Position numbers and translations under genes: made by a program. The notes under the pieces were generated by a model. The model searched no databases. It was not told where the DNA came from and saw only the letters and a list, made by a program, of their open reading frames with translations. Below, one piece after another: positions 53,651 through 64,000 of a stretch of DNA of 64,000 bases. Location: the NCBI GenBank assembly GCA_030247855.1, contig JAPDRN010000018.1, positions 1-64,000 on the forward strand. The letters are read 5' to 3'. The stretch comes from Knufia peltigerae. Lineage: Eukaryota > Ascomycota > Eurotiomycetes > Chaetothyriales > Trichomeriaceae. Numbering within the stretch: the stretch's first letter is position 1; each line of letters starts with the position of its first letter.

Positions 53651-54989
53651 TCATTTGTTATGACCCCAATCCATACCCTAGACGCACACACAACGTCAGC
53701 ACAAAGTCATACACTCACACAAACACACAGAGAGGAGATGCTCGTAGTGTTTGAACAACCGGACAACGATCGCAATTCCATCGTTCTTTCGAAGATGCAA
53801 AGAATGTGAATTTTTGTCGACTTACCAATCCCAAAATGACTTGACCCTCATTCAATTCACGACTGTTCTTCTCCCCTAGCCACTGAGGTTCAGTCCTGTT
53901 GAGACCTTCTTCGATGTCGACCGCATTTCCACCGGTCACAAACAATGCCTTTCCGTGGGCCGTCTGATCGGCGGTGACTTGGATAATGTACTTGGCCACG
54001 TCACTAGGGGTGTTCATTGGCATATTATTCTTTGTCCACTCGTCACGGACGCCAGAGAGGAGTTGGGTATCAGTCGCCCAAGGACCTAGACACGACATGT
54101 GAGTCAACGAAAAAGGATTCAAAAAGAATGAGAAAGACCCAAGGACAGGCAAAATCGTACAGATGGCATTAACTCTCAACCCGTACAGTTGAGAAATGAA
54201 ACCTCTCAAAGCCCTCATCAACCCCACCACTCCGTGTTTGGCGGCCGAGTATGCAAACAAACCGGGAGACTCCTTGAACCCAGCGACCGAAGCCACCAGA
54301 GTGATGCATTTGGACGACTTGATGTTATCGGCCGTCGTGTTTTGGGTGTCAAAGTTGTGTTTCTCTTTCAGGTAAGCGACGGCGAGACGGGCGAAATATA
54401 AGGTACCGTTCAGGTTGATGTCAATCACGTCCGTGATGCCTGTGGGGGTCTTTTTGTTGTCAGTCTCAGGGCAAGGAAATACGGCTCGAAAGAACTAGGG
54501 ACTCCTAAACGTACCTCCCTCACACTCTCCAGGTTCAACTTGTTTGGTTCCCAATATCCAGGTCTCTCTGTGACTGCTGCACAACAGATGGCCATGTCGA
54601 CTTGACCGTGTTTGTCGTAGGCAGTATCAAAGAGTGACAGCAATGACTGATACTCTCGAACGTTGACTTTCAAGTAGGTGACACTGCCAGATGACGATGA
54701 TGATGATGATGACGACGTGGTCGTCAAATCCTCGGCGAGTTTGGAACCTCTCTTGTCATCCCAATCTCCGAAAAAGACGTGCGCTCCCGATTCATACAAT
54801 TGACTGACGGTCGCTGCACCGATACCTTGGGCACCACCTATGGAGACGACCATGTTAGAGGCGACCAAGACTTGAACTGTAAAATCCGAAAAGATAAAAC
54901 GGTCGAAATGAGTCCAACATACCTGCCAACACCACGACTTTACCCTTGACGGAGTCGAGTGTAGCTTGATCAATGATGATTTCTGCCAT
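53651..54989 (-). CDS. Short-chain dehydrogenase/reductase (15-PGDH-like), NAD-type
   Basis: Exons 54989-54923, 54837-54515, 54449-54161, 54085-53826 and 53677-53651 give 321 aa. The last exon has only 27 bp (GMDWGHNK and stop). It starts MAEIIIDQATLDSVKGKVVV. The Rossmann motif is AGGAQGIGAATVSQLYESGA; Asp after strand 2 (VFFGDWDD) predicts NAD rather than NADP. CCAAVT replaces the usual NAG. The catalytic residues are Ser in LVASVAGF and Tyr/Lys in FAYSAAKHG. INLNGTLYFARLAVAYL and RVNAICPWATDTQL are family-like. A run of nine Ser is encoded by a TCA/TCG-type trinucleotide repeat at 54690-54717, just after strand 2. At the 54449 junction I chose AAAAAG|ACC because it fits the GTACGT donor in phase. 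The substrate is an unknown alcohol. Divergent from a second, related SDR gene. Confidence 0.88.
54690..54717. repeat. Trinucleotide (ATG/ATC) microsatellite in coding sequence
   Basis: GATGACGATGATGATG-type run on the plus strand, encoding consecutive serines in the minus-strand SDR gene. Length variation between strains would change the number of Ser residues without breaking frame. Confidence 0.8.
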
Positions 54990-55899
54990 GGTGAAATCAA
55001 GTGTACGAGAGAAACCGTGGGTCAAGGTGATTCTCTTAAGAGTCTTTTTCTTTGTTGATTCGATTTACTACTCTTGAGCTTGTCTTCCTTGGGACTCTAG
55101 AAAATGGTTGTGTACGATTTTTTTCCTTCCCTCAAGGAGTCGACGACGACAGAAAAGTGTTCACAAAATAATATGGAAGTGATGATTTTCGTAAGGAGTA
55201 CGGAGTACAGACAACAACGGAATCAACCTCACTCATCAGTTCAGTTCCATCGGCACATCCCCCACTGAAAGAAGACCAAATAATGTGGATACGAAAAGAG
55301 AACAGGCCCAGAATTATTTCCTCCCGCAGAGAGTACCGTTCTCGCCTTTGTCTGTTCCAGACCACGACAACCGACATGTGGTTTCAACACAAGAACAGCG
55401 GTACGACTTCCGATGAGGGGGATTCCCCCCTAGTTACGGAGTACTTGTACATAACTTTTCCGCAAAGTCTCTCGGCAATCAAGAAATCCATTTGGTGATT
55501 GGTACTCGGTCGAAAGATGATGGGGAAAAAAGGCGAGGCTGTGGGTTCTTTGCCCCACGATGCGGATGGATGAACTGAGACGGAGATGGTTGACTTGATG
55601 GGTTCAAGAAATGGGTTCGAGAACGTGGGGCAATTCCGGTCACTTTGTCCGTTGTCGTTGTTTGATTCATTTTCACGGTCGAGCAGCCGAAAAGGTCGAG
55701 AGAATTGTCCAACGATCTGTTTTTTGGGTACTGAACAGGCATAAAGGGAAAGCAAGGGAGTCTCGTGTAGTGGTGACTTGATCCATCTCCAACCTTCAGA
55801 CGATCTCTTTCCCAGTCTCTTGATACATCACCGACATCCTTACATCCTCTAACAATCGAGTGTCCCACTCAACCGTTCCCCTTCATTTATCAAACAAAG
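54990..55899. promoter_or_regulatory. Divergent promoter of the two SDR genes
   Basis: 910 bp between the divergent starts. It contains two TACGGAGTA words (55199-55207 and 55435-55443) and a CGG-N9-CCG arrangement at 55637-55651. No gene supported. Confidence 0.5.
55199..55443. repeat. Two copies of the TACGGAGTA word
   Basis: Exact copies at 55199-55207 and 55435-55443, in the divergent SDR promoter. The first is preceded by a near-copy (AAGGAGTA). Confidence 0.7.
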
Positions 55900-56939
55900 A
55901 TGGCCCAGAGAAAGAGTATCGTAGTGACAGGTACGTTTACATTTAATCAACGTCCCATATACTACTCGCACGTCCAGAGATACATAACAAAAACCTCCTA
56001 ACATGTATCGTTGCATATGTAGGTGGTGCGAGTGGAATCGGCCTGGGAATCACTCGTTCGTTTGCCGAACAAGGGGCTCACATTTCCGTCCTGGACGTGA
56101 ACACGGACGGCACCAACATCATCAAGAATCTCTCCACGGAATTCTCCGGAGCAAGCTTCTCATTCCACAAGGTCGACATTTCCAAGTGGGAGGAGTTGGC
56201 GGCGGCATTCGAGCAGATCTACAGAGACCAGGGCCGGATTGACGTGGTCATGGCCAATGCCGGAATTTCCAGGGAACAATCACTCATCCTCGACGAAGAG
56301 GCTCCTTCCAAGCCAACCCTTCCGACACTGGACGTCAATCTGACCGGCACCATCTACAGTGAGTGTCTATCTCATGCTCCTGACAAGTACGATTTGTACT
56401 GACTCGGCCCCCCCCCAAAAAAGCCGTTAAACTGGGAATCCATTATATCAGAAAGAACGCCACCGTGAACGGCGCGACGCCTGCATCCAAGGGATCCATC
56501 ATCTGCACAGCCTCGAACGCCGGCATCTATCCTTTCCCCGTCGCCCCCATATACGCCGCGTCCAAGTCGGGCGTGATCGGTCTGGTGAGAGCGCTAGCGA
56601 GACCTCTCGAGAGGCACGCGATCCAAATCAACGCATTGGCCCCGGCTGTGCTAGGTATGTCTCGATGTCTCATCCAATCAAAGCCTAGAGATGGGCGTAG
56701 CTGACCTAGCCTGCACAGAAACCAACATCGCTCCCAGCAAAGACCTCTTCAAGCCGATGATCATTACTCCCATGTCGACGCTGACCAGGGGTGTTCAACA
56801 GCTGGTGTCAACTCCCTCGTTGACCGGACAAGTTGCTGAGATCCACGGCAACAACGTGACATTAAGCCAGCCGCCTCCATACGTGGACGAGGATACTGGG
56901 AAGAACATCGAGACGTTTTGGTCGCTAGGATACGCATAA
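55900..56939 (+). CDS. Short-chain dehydrogenase/reductase (15-PGDH-like)
   Basis: Exons 55900-55930, 56023-56358, 56424-56654 and 56719-56939 give 272 aa. It starts MAQRKSIVVTGGASGIGLGI (Rossmann TGG-S-GIG split by the first intron), with Asp after strand 2 (ISVLDVNTD) predicting NAD. Then VDVVMANAGI (NAG motif), TLDVNLTGTIYTVKLGIHYI, IICTASNAGIYPFPVAPIYA (catalytic Ser and Tyr) and ASKSGVIGLVRAL (Lys). ALAPAVLETNIAP matches the PG-V-T-I-type loop. The acceptor of the third exon follows a C/A-rich tract (CCCCCCAAAAAAG). It is the divergent partner of the SDR at 53651-54989; both share the D-NL-GT-Y pattern, so they may be distant paralogs. Stop to stop distance to the next, convergent gene is 43 bp. 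Confidence 0.9.
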
Positions 56940-56982
56940 ATGTTTCATATTCCGATATAAATGACACAGATGTCTTTTCAAA

Positions 56983-58836
56983 TTAAAGAATTTTGACGAT
57001 TGTATCTTGAAAACTTTCCTCCACGATACAGCTGGTATCCGTACTAAGTTCGAGAAGAGCTCCTAGTAGGATTGCCCGATATGTCAACATGACCTGCATG
57101 GGACGCAATCTTGATACATCACCTCGTTCCACGACGTCATTCTGCAAGTCTTGAGAAGATTTTGAGCCAATTGCAGCAGATGATGCCTGAGAGGACGAGA
57201 GGTCCCGTTCCACTGTAGTGCTCTGTATCAGAAACAACGCCGCACAGATAATGTCATTCTTGCTACGACGTCGGAGCCAGTCATCGACGAGATACAAAGA
57301 TGCCAGAAGCTTTTCTTTAACATATTTGGGATCTTCTGACAGGAAGTCTTTCAAGCTCTTGTTCTTCATGTTGATGTCGCTGACCCATTGGAAACATAGC
57401 TGTATGACTTCTTCGCCATACACGAGGTCATCTTCATCTTTGCGAAAGTCACAGTGCATACTATTGGTACACCACCCGGCGCCTGGAGGATCCTCAAGCC
57501 ATGCGGAGCTCGAATAGTGGCGCGCCCGGGCACCAAGGATATAGAAAGTATAGGCTGCCATCGGTATCTCTTGGAATTTACCTCCACAGGTGCGAACAAC
57601 ATTACCAATCTCGCATATGACGTCGTTCGACGAAGTGGCCCAGGCTGGGCTAAGGTGACTGATGTCACGAATCGCAGGTCGGAGTTTGAGGAGACTCGAA
57701 GGGAATGCGCGGACCAGAGACGGCACGGAGGTGAAGAAGAGCAAAAAGTAAATGTAGCCTTGGGCTCGTCTTGCACCATATGAACCTCGACTGCCAAAGA
57801 GAATGGAGGACGCGTTGTCGTTCAGATGTCGGTGTGTGCAATGGGATGTTAGTCTTTGCAGCAACAGTCCAAAGCTGAGTTGAATTAATCCTTCGGTAAC
57901 GGCATACCCCTGGTGACGGCATTTCACAAGCCCGTGCGAGAGATTGAGCATACCAGCTGTTTCCATGATTCCAATACTGTGTAGGCCACGAATCCCGGTA
58001 ACGGGTCGATAATCTACCATATTCTTCTTGGCTTGATGTCGGGAATAGCTCGGGCTTTCCCGATAGGTCTCGTACATGGCTACCGATCCTAACACGGGAT
58101 GGTCACGGAAGGTGAGCTGCGATGCTTGCCCGATGACTGTGACGAAGCGACCTTTGGGATGCTGCTCGATGGTGCAACTGTCGTCCGCGATGGCGGCCAA
58201 ATGGGCGAGAAAGCGAACAGAACCTGCAGCAGGCGCTGCTGATATGTCTGCGGGGAGAATGTCAGTTTGGCGGGCAACTACTGTCCATAGGCGTGGATCT
58301 GAGAGACCCAATTCGACAAGGAGCCTGAGCCATGACGCCGAGGATTCACTCTTGCCCGCAGATGGGTCAAACTTGCTGCAGCAAGCGTGGTCGGGGAAGT
58401 CTTTATCCACATGATAGATCTTGTTGAAGTGATTGATCGAAGGGACGTAAACCACGGTGCGTAGCTGTTGATGGTGTAAATAACACATCTGGACTGGGTG
58501 AGTTCTTGAACTTACCGAAAGCTCAGTGTAGTCAAAACGAGATTTTGAGCTCTTTGCATACGGGCCGATGGCAAGTTTACTTGCCTTGATCCGTCCAGGA
58601 CCAGCCGCAAGAAGACTTTGAAAGACGGTGATGCAAGCAATAATCAAGGCCAAGGCGCCAATGGCAGCAGTAAATGCAAAGTTCAGGGGATCCCAGTTGA
58701 AGTCAGACGTAGAGTCAAGAACATCTTGCAACAAGGCCCGAGTAGCATTGACTTCAGAAACAAGAGCTCGAAGAAGACATTCTGTCGAATTGTCTGTGCA
58801 TATCGACATAATAGGAAGTTGGTGAAGATCTGCCAA
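56983..58836 (-). CDS. Fungal membrane-anchored protein of unknown function (modin-like)
   Basis: Single exon, 617 aa. A short N-terminal part precedes one strong membrane span (about residues 52-75: LNFAFTAAIGALALIIACIT then VFQSLLAAGP), followed by GRIKASKLAIGPYAKSSKSR and a 520-residue, probably cytoplasmic region with many Cys, His and Trp (e.g. LRTVVYVPSINHFNKIYHVD, LGLSDPRLWTVVARQTDILP, HSIGIMETAGMLNLSHGLV). The GPGR-KAS--AIGP-AK stretch right after the span is shared by a fungus-only group that I remember being labelled modin in places; I hold that label loosely. Only one clear span is present near the N-terminus. No enzyme motif seen. Tail-to-tail with the second SDR gene. Confidence 0.7.
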   Translation of the reverse strand: MADLHQLPIMSICTDNSTECLLRALVSEVNATRALLQDVLDSTSDFNWDPLNFAFTAAIGALALIIACITVFQSLLAAGPGRIKASKLAIGPYAKSSKSRFDYTELSVSSRTHPVQMCYLHHQQLRTVVYVPSINHFNKIYHVDKDFPDHACCSKFDPSAGKSESSASWLRLLVELGLSDPRLWTVVARQTDILPADISAAPAAGSVRFLAHLAAIADDSCTIEQHPKGRFVTVIGQASQLTFRDHPVLGSVAMYETYRESPSYSRHQAKKNMVDYRPVTGIRGLHSIGIMETAGMLNLSHGLVKCRHQGYAVTEGLIQLSFGLLLQRLTSHCTHRHLNDNASSILFGSRGSYGARRAQGYIYFLLFFTSVPSLVRAFPSSLLKLRPAIRDISHLSPAWATSSNDVICEIGNVVRTCGGKFQEIPMAAYTFYILGARARHYSSSAWLEDPPGAGWCTNSMHCDFRKDEDDLVYGEEVIQLCFQWVSDINMKNKSLKDFLSEDPKYVKEKLLASLYLVDDWLRRRSKNDIICAALFLIQSTTVERDLSSSQASSAAIGSKSSQDLQNDVVERGDVSRLRPMQVMLTYRAILLGALLELSTDTSCIVEESFQDTIVKIL

Positions 58837-59589
58837 GGTACCGAGCCTGGACCGACCCTGAGCCCATCATCTGTCGACCTCAAGAGGCTCGAGAGACCAA
58901 TCTGGGTCGGGGAATTCTTCTTCCGCTTCACCTCAGCCGGTCCAAGGACGGAATATTCGGTGGCTTATAGAGAAAGGCAAGTAGCATCAAGTATCAATAG
59001 GTACACGTACTTGTGCTGAAACAAACAAAAGCATAAGGCGACGCTGACGGGATGGTGTCCGTGAAGTCCAATGTTCGTCTCCGAGCTGCGACCGAGACAA
59101 ATATTGAGTAATTATCGGAACCGTAAGGACTTGTTGGATTTAGGTACGAGTTAGACGCCCTTTTGACCGGACCCCGTGTTAAGGGAGATCAGGTGAGCGG
59201 AGGCACCCTATCAGGCGGGCGAGGCTACCCCTGTAAGCTGCGATTATTACTGGCCTGGCTGGGCTATTTAGGGCCCCGGAGAACCATTCAACCCCCTGTC
59301 ACTCCCTCCATTTCGCTGTTCCCAACTTTTCCCCAGACAAAAGTAGCCTCGGTTCAGCGGTGGTGCGCATTCTGGTGGCACTTCGTGGAGCTCTTAGTGA
59401 TGGTACGAGCCCTTACTGGCGTCAGTGTGGCTTAATAAGTTCCTCCTCTACCTTGAGGGAGAGAATATATAGTTCCGTCTCATGCCTTTCGCTGGCCGTG
59501 GCCTCTGATCGATTGTTTGTACGGAGTACCTGGTACAGCAGTTCCCCCAAGACCTGACATGATCTTGTGTCTGTAGCTTGTCAACCACC
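58837..59589. other. Divergent intergenic region, modin-like and acyl-CoA ligase genes
   Basis: 753 bp with no supported gene. A TACGGAGTA word is at 59520-59528, about 60 bp upstream of the ligase start. Confidence 0.55.
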
Positions 59590-61421
59590 ATGTCTGCCCC
59601 GAAATCCCGCCTGGCCAATTTGGTCGGACACTTCCTCCCTTCCTCAACACCTTCACAGGGTCAGCCCATTGACAATCTCGTGGTCGATAACCGGAAGGTC
59701 GGGACCTCCTCTTGGTACAACAACCATACACTCTCTCCTTGCTTCTTTCTCCCCCGCGCTGCAGCCATTGAGCCCAACGCAGAAGCCATTTATCATCGGA
59801 CAGCGAACAACCAGATCCTCCGGCGCACATATATCGAATTTGCAGATCGTGCCCGAGGATTTGCATACTACGTGAAAAAGAAGGGTTACAAGAGAGTGGG
59901 AATACTAGCGACAAATACGCCAGCCTTCCTCGAGGCTATATTTGGCATTGGCGGCGCAGGTTCGATCAACATTGCCATCAACTATCGCCTCAAAAAGGAC
60001 GACATTGCGTACATATTCGACCATGCTGATGCCGACGCAATCCTTGTCGACGCCGAATTCGTAGAGCTCCTCGACGATTACAGGCAGAAACATCCCACCG
60101 TACCCATAATCATCGACACAGACACGGACGCGGTTGAAGGACAATTATGTGGGCCATTCGATGAAGCCGTGCTGGAAGGGCTCCGATATGACCAAGAGCT
60201 GGGTGCTCACGGATGGGATGGGTTAGAGGCACATGCTCCAGACGAACTCTCAGTCAATGCGTTGGCTTATACATCTGGAACGACCGCTAGGCCCAAGGGT
60301 GTTGAATACACCCACCGTGGTTGTTATCTGGGGGCACTGGGCAATGTAATCGAGTCGGGCCTCTCCTATCATGACGGAGAGCGCTGCAAATATCTCTGGA
60401 CGTTACCCATGTTCCACGCTATGGGCTGGACATTCCCATGGGCTGTGACCGCGGCGAGAGGGACACACTATTGTCTCCGAAAGATCGATTACCCCGAAAT
60501 ATGGAGGCTACTGAAAGATGAAGGCATCACCCATTATTGCGCTGCCCCAACCGTCAACACCCTGCTTTGCGCCGATCCCAATGCAGCGCCCCTTCCAAAG
60601 CCAGTGCGCGTCACTGTAGCGGCTAGTCCACCTACGGCACATCTGTTCGAGCAGATGACCAATTTGAATCTTCAACCAGTGCATGTGTATGGCATGACGG
60701 AGACATACGGACCAATTACCAAAGGTTACATCATGCCTGAATGGCACAAATACTCTAACGTCAAAGACAAATACGCCAAAATGGCCCGTCAAGGCCATGG
60801 CTTCATCACATCTCTGCCTTGCCGAGTAATCAAGACCGAGGTTCCTGAAGGCACTGTCGTTGATGTCGAAAAGAATGGCAAAGAAATTGGTGAAATTGTC
60901 TTCATCGGCAATATTTGCGCCAGAGGATATTACAAGGACGAAGCGGCAACCAGGAAGCTGTTCCAAGATGGTGTCTTACATTCAGGTGATTTAGCTGTTT
61001 GGCATGAGGATGGTGCCATCCAGATTCTTGACAGAGCCAAAGACATTATCATTTCGGGTGAGTTGAGTTCAAATGCAGGTGCGACTCTGATCTCTAACAT
61101 GTTTTAGGCGGTGAAAATATCTCATCTGTTGCTTTGGAATCTCTCCTCGTCACTCATCCTGACATCCTCGAATGTGGTGTAGCTGCAGTGAGTGACAGTC
61201 ACTGGGGGGAGAGGCCAAAAGCTTTCGTCACGATTAAGCCGGGCTCGAAGACGACAGGCGAAGATGTGATCCAATGGTCACGAAATCATCCTGGTATCAG
61301 TAGATTCATGGTTCCACGCGAGGTCGAGATTGTACCTGAGCTTCCAAAGACGAGTACCGGAAAAATCCGCAAAAACATATTAAGAGACTGGGCGAAGGGC
61401 GCAAAAAGGGGAGGAGAGTAG
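59590..61421 (+). CDS. AMP-dependent acyl-CoA synthetase/ligase
   Basis: Exons 59590-61057 and 61108-61421 give 593 aa (start MSAPKSRLANLVGHFLPSST). The ANL-superfamily core is clear: P-loop-like YTSGTTARPKGVEYTHRG (the usual Gly after TT is Ala), LPMFHAMGWTFPWAV, VYGMTETYGP (A5), HSGDLAVWHEDGAIQILDRA (A7-A8, with Asp for ribose binding), KDIIISGGENISS (split by the intron) and the catalytic Lys in LPKTSTGKIRKNIL (A10). The enzyme activates a carboxylic acid to acyl-AMP then acyl-CoA. The LSPCFFLPRAAAIEPNAEAI start is like plant/fungal short- or medium-chain acyl-activating enzymes. The C-terminus (KGAKRGGE) has no SKL-type peroxisome signal. Two SDRs upstream could act on related alcohols, but that is conjecture. 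Confidence 0.92.
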
Positions 61422-64000
61422 AGCTACGGCTCACTCTCCATGAGCTTTCATGTACGATATCCTTCCTAGGGTCAAATCTTGGGACGATGTGCGGTTATCT
61501 AGCGGGTGTAGACACGTCAGATGGGTGTCATGATCTGGGTTTCGAATCATATTCTCCGGGCAACGGGTCCACGAGCTTTGATGGAGGTATTGTCCTCCTT
61601 CCTTGCCTTGTGGTTGAAGTACTTTCATCTTGAAAAACTGATTAAGAATATTCACATCCAACGGTCATAGTGGTGCCTTCAGAATGACAATATTCTGCCT
61701 TCAATCTCTCAGTACATGATGAAGAAGGGATGACTGGGATACACGAAACGAGCTCTTTTCGATCTGGAACTAGACTGCAGATTCTGTGAACTCGGTTCGA
61801 ACAGTTAGGAAAAGACACGAGTTATGAACACAAGACGGCTCGATCGGCAGTTCCAGCGTTGTGCAAGTGGTCGAGATGGCTGTGGGATATTCTTGATCAA
61901 TAAGAAGACGCTCTCGGTAATAGATTGTCTTCCGAGAACTCTTCCCATCTGTTGTTGTCTTACCACACTGTCGCTCCCTAACCAATGCGACATTCCAAGC
62001 CGATTGGTGTTAAGGCCCGAAAATGGCAATCATCTCGATTGTAGAACATGACAGCAGAAGGCTTCCGGCGTTATTCAAACACCTCAGGTCAGTTCAAGTG
62101 ACAAGGCCATGTCTTCTGCATGAGTAGAGACATCATACTGGTCGGCTTCATCATCTCAGTCTCTGATGGCCTTGTCCAGCTTTACCCAGCTTCATATCGC
62201 ATATGCGCTTGCCACTGCACCGTACAACTACGTACCCTTAGAAAACGAGCCTTGACTCAGCAACTTGGTCGGCCACTGTTGCTACAGTAGTTCCTCTGCC
62301 AGGTCGATCGACCTCATCAATTTGGATCTAACTGCATTTGGCTCGATATGGCTGTTGAACGGTCAACGCGCACAGATCTCGTCGGCACCACGTAGTCGAG
62401 AGTTGTGTACGACTATTGTAGGACGTTTGGCGTCACTTGAAGATTTCGACAAAGCCTGGCAGCATGGGCACAACGCTCCCTGCGCCCACCGTCACCAAGG
62501 TTGATCGAGCTGCGGTGAGCATGAAGGTGCTACAATGATGATATGGTGCTATCTTATGATTTGCCCACTTCTGATGTTGAGCGAGCACTGCGTCGGCGAT
62601 CCGGCCCTTTCCAACGCCGCCAACTAGTGGAAATCCAAATGGTCCATGCCCTGTTAAGTACGTCATTACACCGAGATAGGCACGAGTCACCGCGAGCACT
62701 ATTGATCCTCATACAATATTGTACGGAGTACTAACTAGCGAGGCAAAGTCGCCGCCGGAAGGAGTGGCGTCGTCCAAGGCTTACCAGACATGTGGCAATG
62801 TGGGATTGTGAGCTGGCATCATTGACCAACAACTCGAAACCCCCCGGTCAAAGTCTCGACCGCAGTAATCTACCTGTAGGCAAGAACATGAGCAGCTTAC
62901 AAACATCACAAGTCTAGGCAGGCCATCAGCTTGCCGGAGAGCCCAATGAGCACTCGTACATGAGTCACCTACGGAGTACAACGATGAACAATATCTCCCA
63001 ATCTATGGGGCTCCCTCGCACTACTGCATCGATACCTAGATACTATTGTAGTTACGGATTATATGGAGTGGTAACGGCTTCCAACTGTATGTAGGTGAAT
63101 GGGTCTGAACGAAGGACCACTTTCAGATCCACCTTCTTATGGGAATGGGGATCTTTCATCCGGACAGTATGCACAACAGAAGTTGGGAGACTGCATTCTT
63201 ATTCACCGTTTCCCATTAATTCGATAGCCTGTCCAACTATGTCGTGTGCATTGTGGGTTGATCAGGGGTGTTGGGCGGCTTTGGATCTCCCAATGATGCC
63301 ACATCAGCCCTCGGTTGGAGAGCCCAGGCGAGTGCTGTCGGTATCTCGCTCGAATATGAAGGCCGCGGGGGCACCAATTGAGTCTTCTCGTACGGGGAAT
63401 GTACGTGTATAGAGCGTACGGAGTAGATGAGGACAAAATAGCAAGCCAAATGATGCGCAGTCCAATCCTTCCAGAGGCTGCGGCTCGGGCCAAAAACGAG
63501 ATTGTAGTATTTCGGAAGATTGACATTCGATAATGTGGCGGGCTTCAGGACGTCACTCCCTTCCAGAGCGCGGGTGGCTTGGAATGTATGTACTGTAGGC
63601 GCAACCATCCCCCAAGATCCCAAAGAGTAGTCTCCATAGCAGCCCTTAAACCTTACCTAGACCTGGTGAAGTTAGGTACCGTCTACTACTGTATTTTCTG
63701 CCCACAGAAGACCAAACTAACCTCGCTATTGTACTCCTTAGGCAGTGGCCAACATTACCTACTGTAAGGCCATTAATAAATAGCACGGGCCTCGTGTTCT
63801 CTCCTGCCCGCCAACCATAACAACCACTGTAAATATCACTGACCTTGGCACATGCGCATCCCTCGTTCTCAATGCGCCTCCTTCCATTACTCAGGCTGCC
63901 TCGACCACCAACAACACCAGCGCAACTCGACTCATACTGCATTTGCGCCTGCTGATCTTCCACCATTTCTCATCCTCTACTTACCTGCAGTCGAATCCTA
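61422..64000. other. Gene-poor right end
   Basis: 2.6 kb without a supported gene. Three TACGGAGTA words occur here (62722, 62970, 63417). The last 200 bp are CT-rich and could be the leader of a gene beyond the window. Confidence 0.5.
62722..63425. repeat. Three copies of the TACGGAGTA word
   Basis: Exact copies at 62722-62730, 62970-62978 and 63417-63425, all in non-coding sequence. Two are flanked as GTACGGAGTA and one as CTACGGAGTAC. Confidence 0.7.

Noticed and set aside
54439..54449. Acceptor CACAG|GC for the third exon of the minus-strand SDR
   Set aside because: With the strong GTACGT donor it shifts frame; the acceptor ten bases earlier (AAAAAG|ACC) keeps frame and gives family-like sequence.
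61500..61580. TTTCGAATC string considered as a tRNA T-loop
   Set aside because: No matching T stem, anticodon arm or acceptor stem could be drawn on either strand.
62433..62699. 88-codon minus-strand frame with Gly-rich segments near the right end
   Set aside because: No match to a known family, no splice partners, and neighbouring frames overlap it on both strands.

Overview
This is a window of a filamentous ascomycete (Pezizomycotina) nuclear genome. Most genes carry short introns (42-120 bp, GT...AG, with CTAAC/CTGAC-like branch sites). Zn2Cys6 regulators and MFS transporters are abundant. The window also holds a CDC10/AspD-type septin, Mediator Med18, the small mitochondrial protein Kgd4/Ymr31 and a tRNA-Thr with a short intron. 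The gene mix would suit Eurotiomycetes/Chaetothyriales or a related class, but the sequence alone does not settle the order. I found no virus, transposon, CRISPR array or rRNA. All spliced models below were read by hand; each multi-exon model given as exons keeps frame to its stop codon, except the unresolved partial gene at the left edge.

Layout. (1) 1-17.6 kb is accessory catabolic and transport DNA: a partial regulator-like gene; a Zn2Cys6 factor tail-to-tail with an intracellular GH32 glycosidase, which is divergent from an MFS sugar transporter; an amidase divergent from an allantoate-permease-family transporter, followed by a second Zn2Cys6 factor; and a DHA2 drug-type exporter. (2) 18.0-37.5 kb is a housekeeping core: ethanolamine kinase, Puf6, an unrecognised 603-aa protein, tRNA-Thr(AGT), a putative DNA-binding protein divergent from guanylate kinase, the septin, Kgd4, Med18 and a polynucleotide kinase/phosphatase. 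(3) 37.5-42.5 kb is gene-poor and holds a probable decayed gene. (4) 42.5-61.4 kb is accessory again: a disordered Ser/Pro-rich protein, a secreted cupin-like protein, a urea-type sodium:solute symporter, a methyltransferase, an MFS transporter, two divergent short-chain dehydrogenases, a one-span membrane protein and an acyl-CoA ligase. (5) 61.4-64 kb has no gene I can support.

How the genes may work together. GH32 enzyme, sugar transporter and Zn2Cys6 factor look like a self-contained unit that imports a fructoside and cleaves it inside the cell. Their shared promoter has a dense group of CGG/CCG triplets. Amidase, ureide-type permease and Zn2Cys6 factor look like a nitrogen-scavenging unit, with two CGG inverted repeats in the divergent promoter. 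The urea-type symporter at 46.7-48.9 kb would fit the same nitrogen theme, though it is far away.

Most notable signals: the atypical GH32 active-site neighbourhood; the CGG-N6-CCG site in the amidase/permease promoter; a 9-bp word (TACGGAGTA) with 11 exact copies, almost all non-coding; two frame-broken coding relics; and a possible dual-start, dual-location guanylate kinase. I do not see a clearly new multi-gene system; the two small catabolic units are the best candidates for follow-up.
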